A stretch of DNA of 64,000 nt from assembly GCA_019400425.1 (NCBI GenBank), contig JAFREE010000046.1, positions 1 through 64,000 of the forward strand, read 5' to 3'. Position 1 is the first letter of the stretch. Every line of letters starts with the position of its first letter. Below the pieces are notes generated by a model. It ran no database searches, was not told the origin of the DNA, and worked only from the letters and a program-made list of their open reading frames with translations. This document shows, in pieces, positions 61,331 to 64,000 of the stretch. This stretch comes from Hymenochaete sp. R1 (lineage: Eukaryota > Basidiomycota > Agaricomycetes > Hymenochaetales > Hymenochaetaceae). The translations under genes were made by a program, and so were the position numbers.

Positions 61331-64000
61331 ATGTCCTACCTGTACGCTCAACAACCAGTAGCACAACCCAGTTACGGCACGGCGCCGCCGCGCTCGCCAT
61401 ATGCCCAGTCGGCGTCTATCCAACCCCAGACCCAGTACTCGACCCCCGCAGCCCAGTATTCCGCAGCAGCGACCCCTATCTCACCTATTCATACCCAGTT
61501 TCCGCAACAACCATCGTATGCATCGACCAAGTCGCCTTACATCCAGCATGCAACCCTTGGCAATGGGACGATGCTGGTGCCTACTACGCCGGCGACGGCG
61601 CCTCAGCAGATGATGTCGCCCTCTGGAGCGACGTCGTATTTGCCTATGGGCGGCCAGCTGACGGTGGGCGCTCAAGTTGCGCCCCCGGCGCAGCCGTTCT
61701 CTGGGAACGTGCAGCCTGGATCGGTGACGTACACGACGACGACGGATGCCCTCGGACGAGTGACTTATCATCATTTCAAGTGAGTGTTGATCAGTGTGAA
61801 GTTGGTATGTAAGGTAGGTTCCAGTGCTGATTTCTTTTCGTCTTTTTTATCTGAAAGGGCTGAGCCTGCCTCGTGAGTCGTTTATCTGGATGACGAAGTC
61901 TGAACGAAGGATGGCTGATGACTGGCGATGACGCACAGATATCGTTCTCCTCAAGGTGTGACTTACACTGGCATACAATGGGTGCCTACGGAGACTTCGA
62001 TGAGTCCTCCTGTCGGCATTGCTCCAGCTGGACCAGTGAGTACATGCCCTTGGTTCTCTTATGTAACTCGGAAGCTAATTATCTCCTAGGAAGTGCTTGC
62101 ATCTTTCCGAGGACAGATTCCGACAACTCAGAATCAGACTCAGCCCCTCATAGATCCTACCAGAATGCCCACAGCTACAGCTGCCTTCTCTCCATCGGTC
62201 AGAAGCTACCATGAACCTTTGGATGCAGGAAGGGATTGGTAAGTTGGACACTTGCATTCCACCACTACAACTTATGCTAAACATACGCACATATGTTTAT
62301 TAGGGAGCGCGAGGACCGTCTGAGAGAGAAAGAAGACCGCCGCCGCCGCAAGGAAGATCGCAAACGCGAAGCCGCCTACGAGGCCGAACGCGCAGCCGCC
62401 CGTCTTGCAGAAGACGAAGAAATTCGTCGCGCCCGCGACCGCGACGCAGAAGTCGAGCGTTCGTCCCGCTTGCGCCGTGTCCCGAGCTCCGGCTTCGGCC
62501 TCGGCGCGGACCTGCGCTCGGGCGGCGGCGCCTATCGCGAGCGCTCTCGCTCTCGCGACCCCATGCGCGAACGTGAGCTTCGCGACCGTGAGGAGAGGGA
62601 CCTTGAGAGACGTATGGGTGAACTCTCGGTCGGAGGCGGGGGTGGGAATAGGAACAGTATCTATGGTGGTACGGGGGACTTCGGCGTCCCGTCTGCTACG
62701 GGAGCGCGCTCGAGGCGCCAGTCGGTTTCTGCAGCTGCGTTCGAAGACCCATACGGTGCCGAGCGCGATGACTACAGTTACCGCGACCGTGAACCAACGT
62801 CAGCCCGTCGCTCGAGTGTATATGGTGGTGCCAAGGATGTTTATGGTGTTTCTGATCGCGACTATGATCGCGGCGGATATGGCGATGACAGGCGTGGTGG
62901 TGGTGGATATGGGGGTGGAGGACGAAGCCGTCCGAGCAGCATGTATGCAGGTGGAGGTGCTGACCGCTCGCCGTACCGCCGTGGTATGAGTCCACCTCCC
63001 ACCGATGTGTACCCACCAGGCCATATCATGGCGGGTCAGTCCATGTCCGCTGGAGGAGGTGGAGGTGGCTACGGCCCATCGCGCAGTCATAGCCCCGTCG
63101 GCCTCTCCGTGGGCTTTGGTGGCTCAGGTGGACTTGGTGCGTCCCCTCGCCACGGACCTGGCGCCATCCCTGGACTGTCTCCACGCGCGGGAGCGATGGG
63201 TCTACCTGGTGGAGGGTTCGCTGGTGGACGCTCGCCGCGCATGGGCGGGTCGGCGCTCATGGATAACGGAGCTGGCGGGTACGGCGCGACGTCATTCCAG
63301 GCGCAGGAGATGTTGTCGAGCCCTGAGGCATTCACGAGGCCGATGAATCGCGCGCAGGCATTCACGCCGTTCAACATGCTGCTTGTGACAGATATGGAGG
63401 ACTTTCTGAGAGATGTGATCCATCCGCGCCCGGCGGTGTTGGGCACACATGATGTGCAGCCCGAGGATTGGGGTCGTCTCATGAATGTATGTCTACTGGT
63501 TTCCTTTTCTTATTTTGTAGGTATCGAGACTAATGTGCTGTCCTCTCGTTGGCAAAACTTTCAGGACCTCGCGCTCGCATGGCAAGGACGTCTTCCGCTC
63601 CCCAGTGACGGACCCACCAAGCGCTCCGATCTCGTCATCGACCTCCTCGACCTCTGGAACCAACAATTCTTCCTCCCACGTGCCGTCGAGATCGTTCTCT
63701 ACAAGGGCCGGTCGCCCAAATCCGGCACCGCTGTCGGCCGCTCTGAAGGACGACTCATGCCTGAGCAGCTCGCGATGCTCGCAGCGGAGGAAGGGTTGGA
63801 AGGGACGGATAGTGAGGATTCGGAAGAGGAGGCTGCTGCTGCTGGGTATGGGGGTGCGTATGGCGGCGGAAGGGGATATGGAGGAAATGGTGGGCGGGAC
63901 CATGGAAAGGCGATTAGGACGAAGAAGAAGATCGAGGCGAAGGTGCAGAGGGAGATGGAGCTGGGAAAGAGGTACTCGCTTTGGTTGATGTACGTGCCAT
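61331..64000 (+). CDS. Large low-complexity protein with conserved C-terminal domain (incomplete)
   Basis: Six exons are seen: 61331-61778, 61858-61872 (15 nt), 61939-62035, 62090-62238, 62304-63486 and 63565 to the window end. The N-terminal part is Gln/Pro/Ala-rich (MSYLYAQQPVAQPSYG). The middle is charged, with Arg/Glu/Asp runs (EREDRLREKEDRRRRKEDRK), then becomes Gly/Tyr/Arg-rich. The last part looks folded: AFTPFNMLLVTDMEDFLRDV, RPAVLGTHDVQPEDWGRLMN, RSDLVIDLLDLWNQQFFLPR. I recall such a layout only as unnamed basidiomycete proteins; RNA binding is a guess from the RG-rich region. The gene continues past 64000. Confidence 0.75.

Overview
This window is nuclear DNA of a filamentous basidiomycete, most likely an agaricomycete. 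Genes are densely packed on both strands. They carry many GT-AG introns, mostly about 45-65 nt, and some very small exons. The gene set is typical of that group: IQGAP, Sec22, Vps60, Vfa1, Atg37-like ACBP, PGAP1, class III ADH and a CaaX-tailed disordered protein. I joined exons by hand and checked that joined lengths keep frame; exon borders are inference from sequence, not from transcripts.

Layout. 0-9 kb: 5' part of a 2-oxoglutarate oxygenase (-), quinolinate phosphoribosyltransferase (-), then a 12-exon IQGAP-type RasGAP (+). 9.5-20.6 kb: Dal5/Tna1-type transporter (-), glutamate-carboxypeptidase-II-like M28 peptidase (+), small GPI-type protein (+), a possible gene relic, PP2C phosphatase (-). 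22-24.3 kb: amino-acid permease (-). 24.3-30.2 kb is the accessory part of the window. It holds a ~178-bp foldback hairpin and a ~3.2-kb element with terminal inverted repeats, subterminal tandem repeats and a frame-broken PB1-domain gene fragment. 30-40.7 kb: M24 peptidase (-), unknown mitochondrial protein (+), SIRT5-like sirtuin (+), Fmc1-like ATP synthase assembly factor (-), small receptor-like membrane protein (-), GTP cyclohydrolase II (+), Vps60 (-). 40.8-48.4 kb: PGAP1-type GPI inositol-deacylase, Ser-rich GPI-anchored protein, amidohydrolase and BIG1/Voa1-like ER protein (all +). 48.8-64 kb: ACBP (+), Vfa1 (-), S-(hydroxymethyl)glutathione dehydrogenase (+), CaaX protein (+), MTFP1 (+), F-box protein (-), Sec22 (+), and a large Arg/Glu/Gly-rich protein running off the right edge (+).

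How genes relate. There are no operons. Themes that recur are membrane traffic (IQGAP, Vps60, Vfa1, Sec22, ACBP), GPI/cell-wall surface biology (PGAP1, two GPI-type proteins, BIG1-like), NAD-linked metabolism (QPRT, sirtuin, possible nicotinate-type carrier) and mitochondria (Fmc1, MTFP1, unknown presequence protein). These may simply reflect a housekeeping region. The most unusual sequence is the 24.9-30.1 kb interval.
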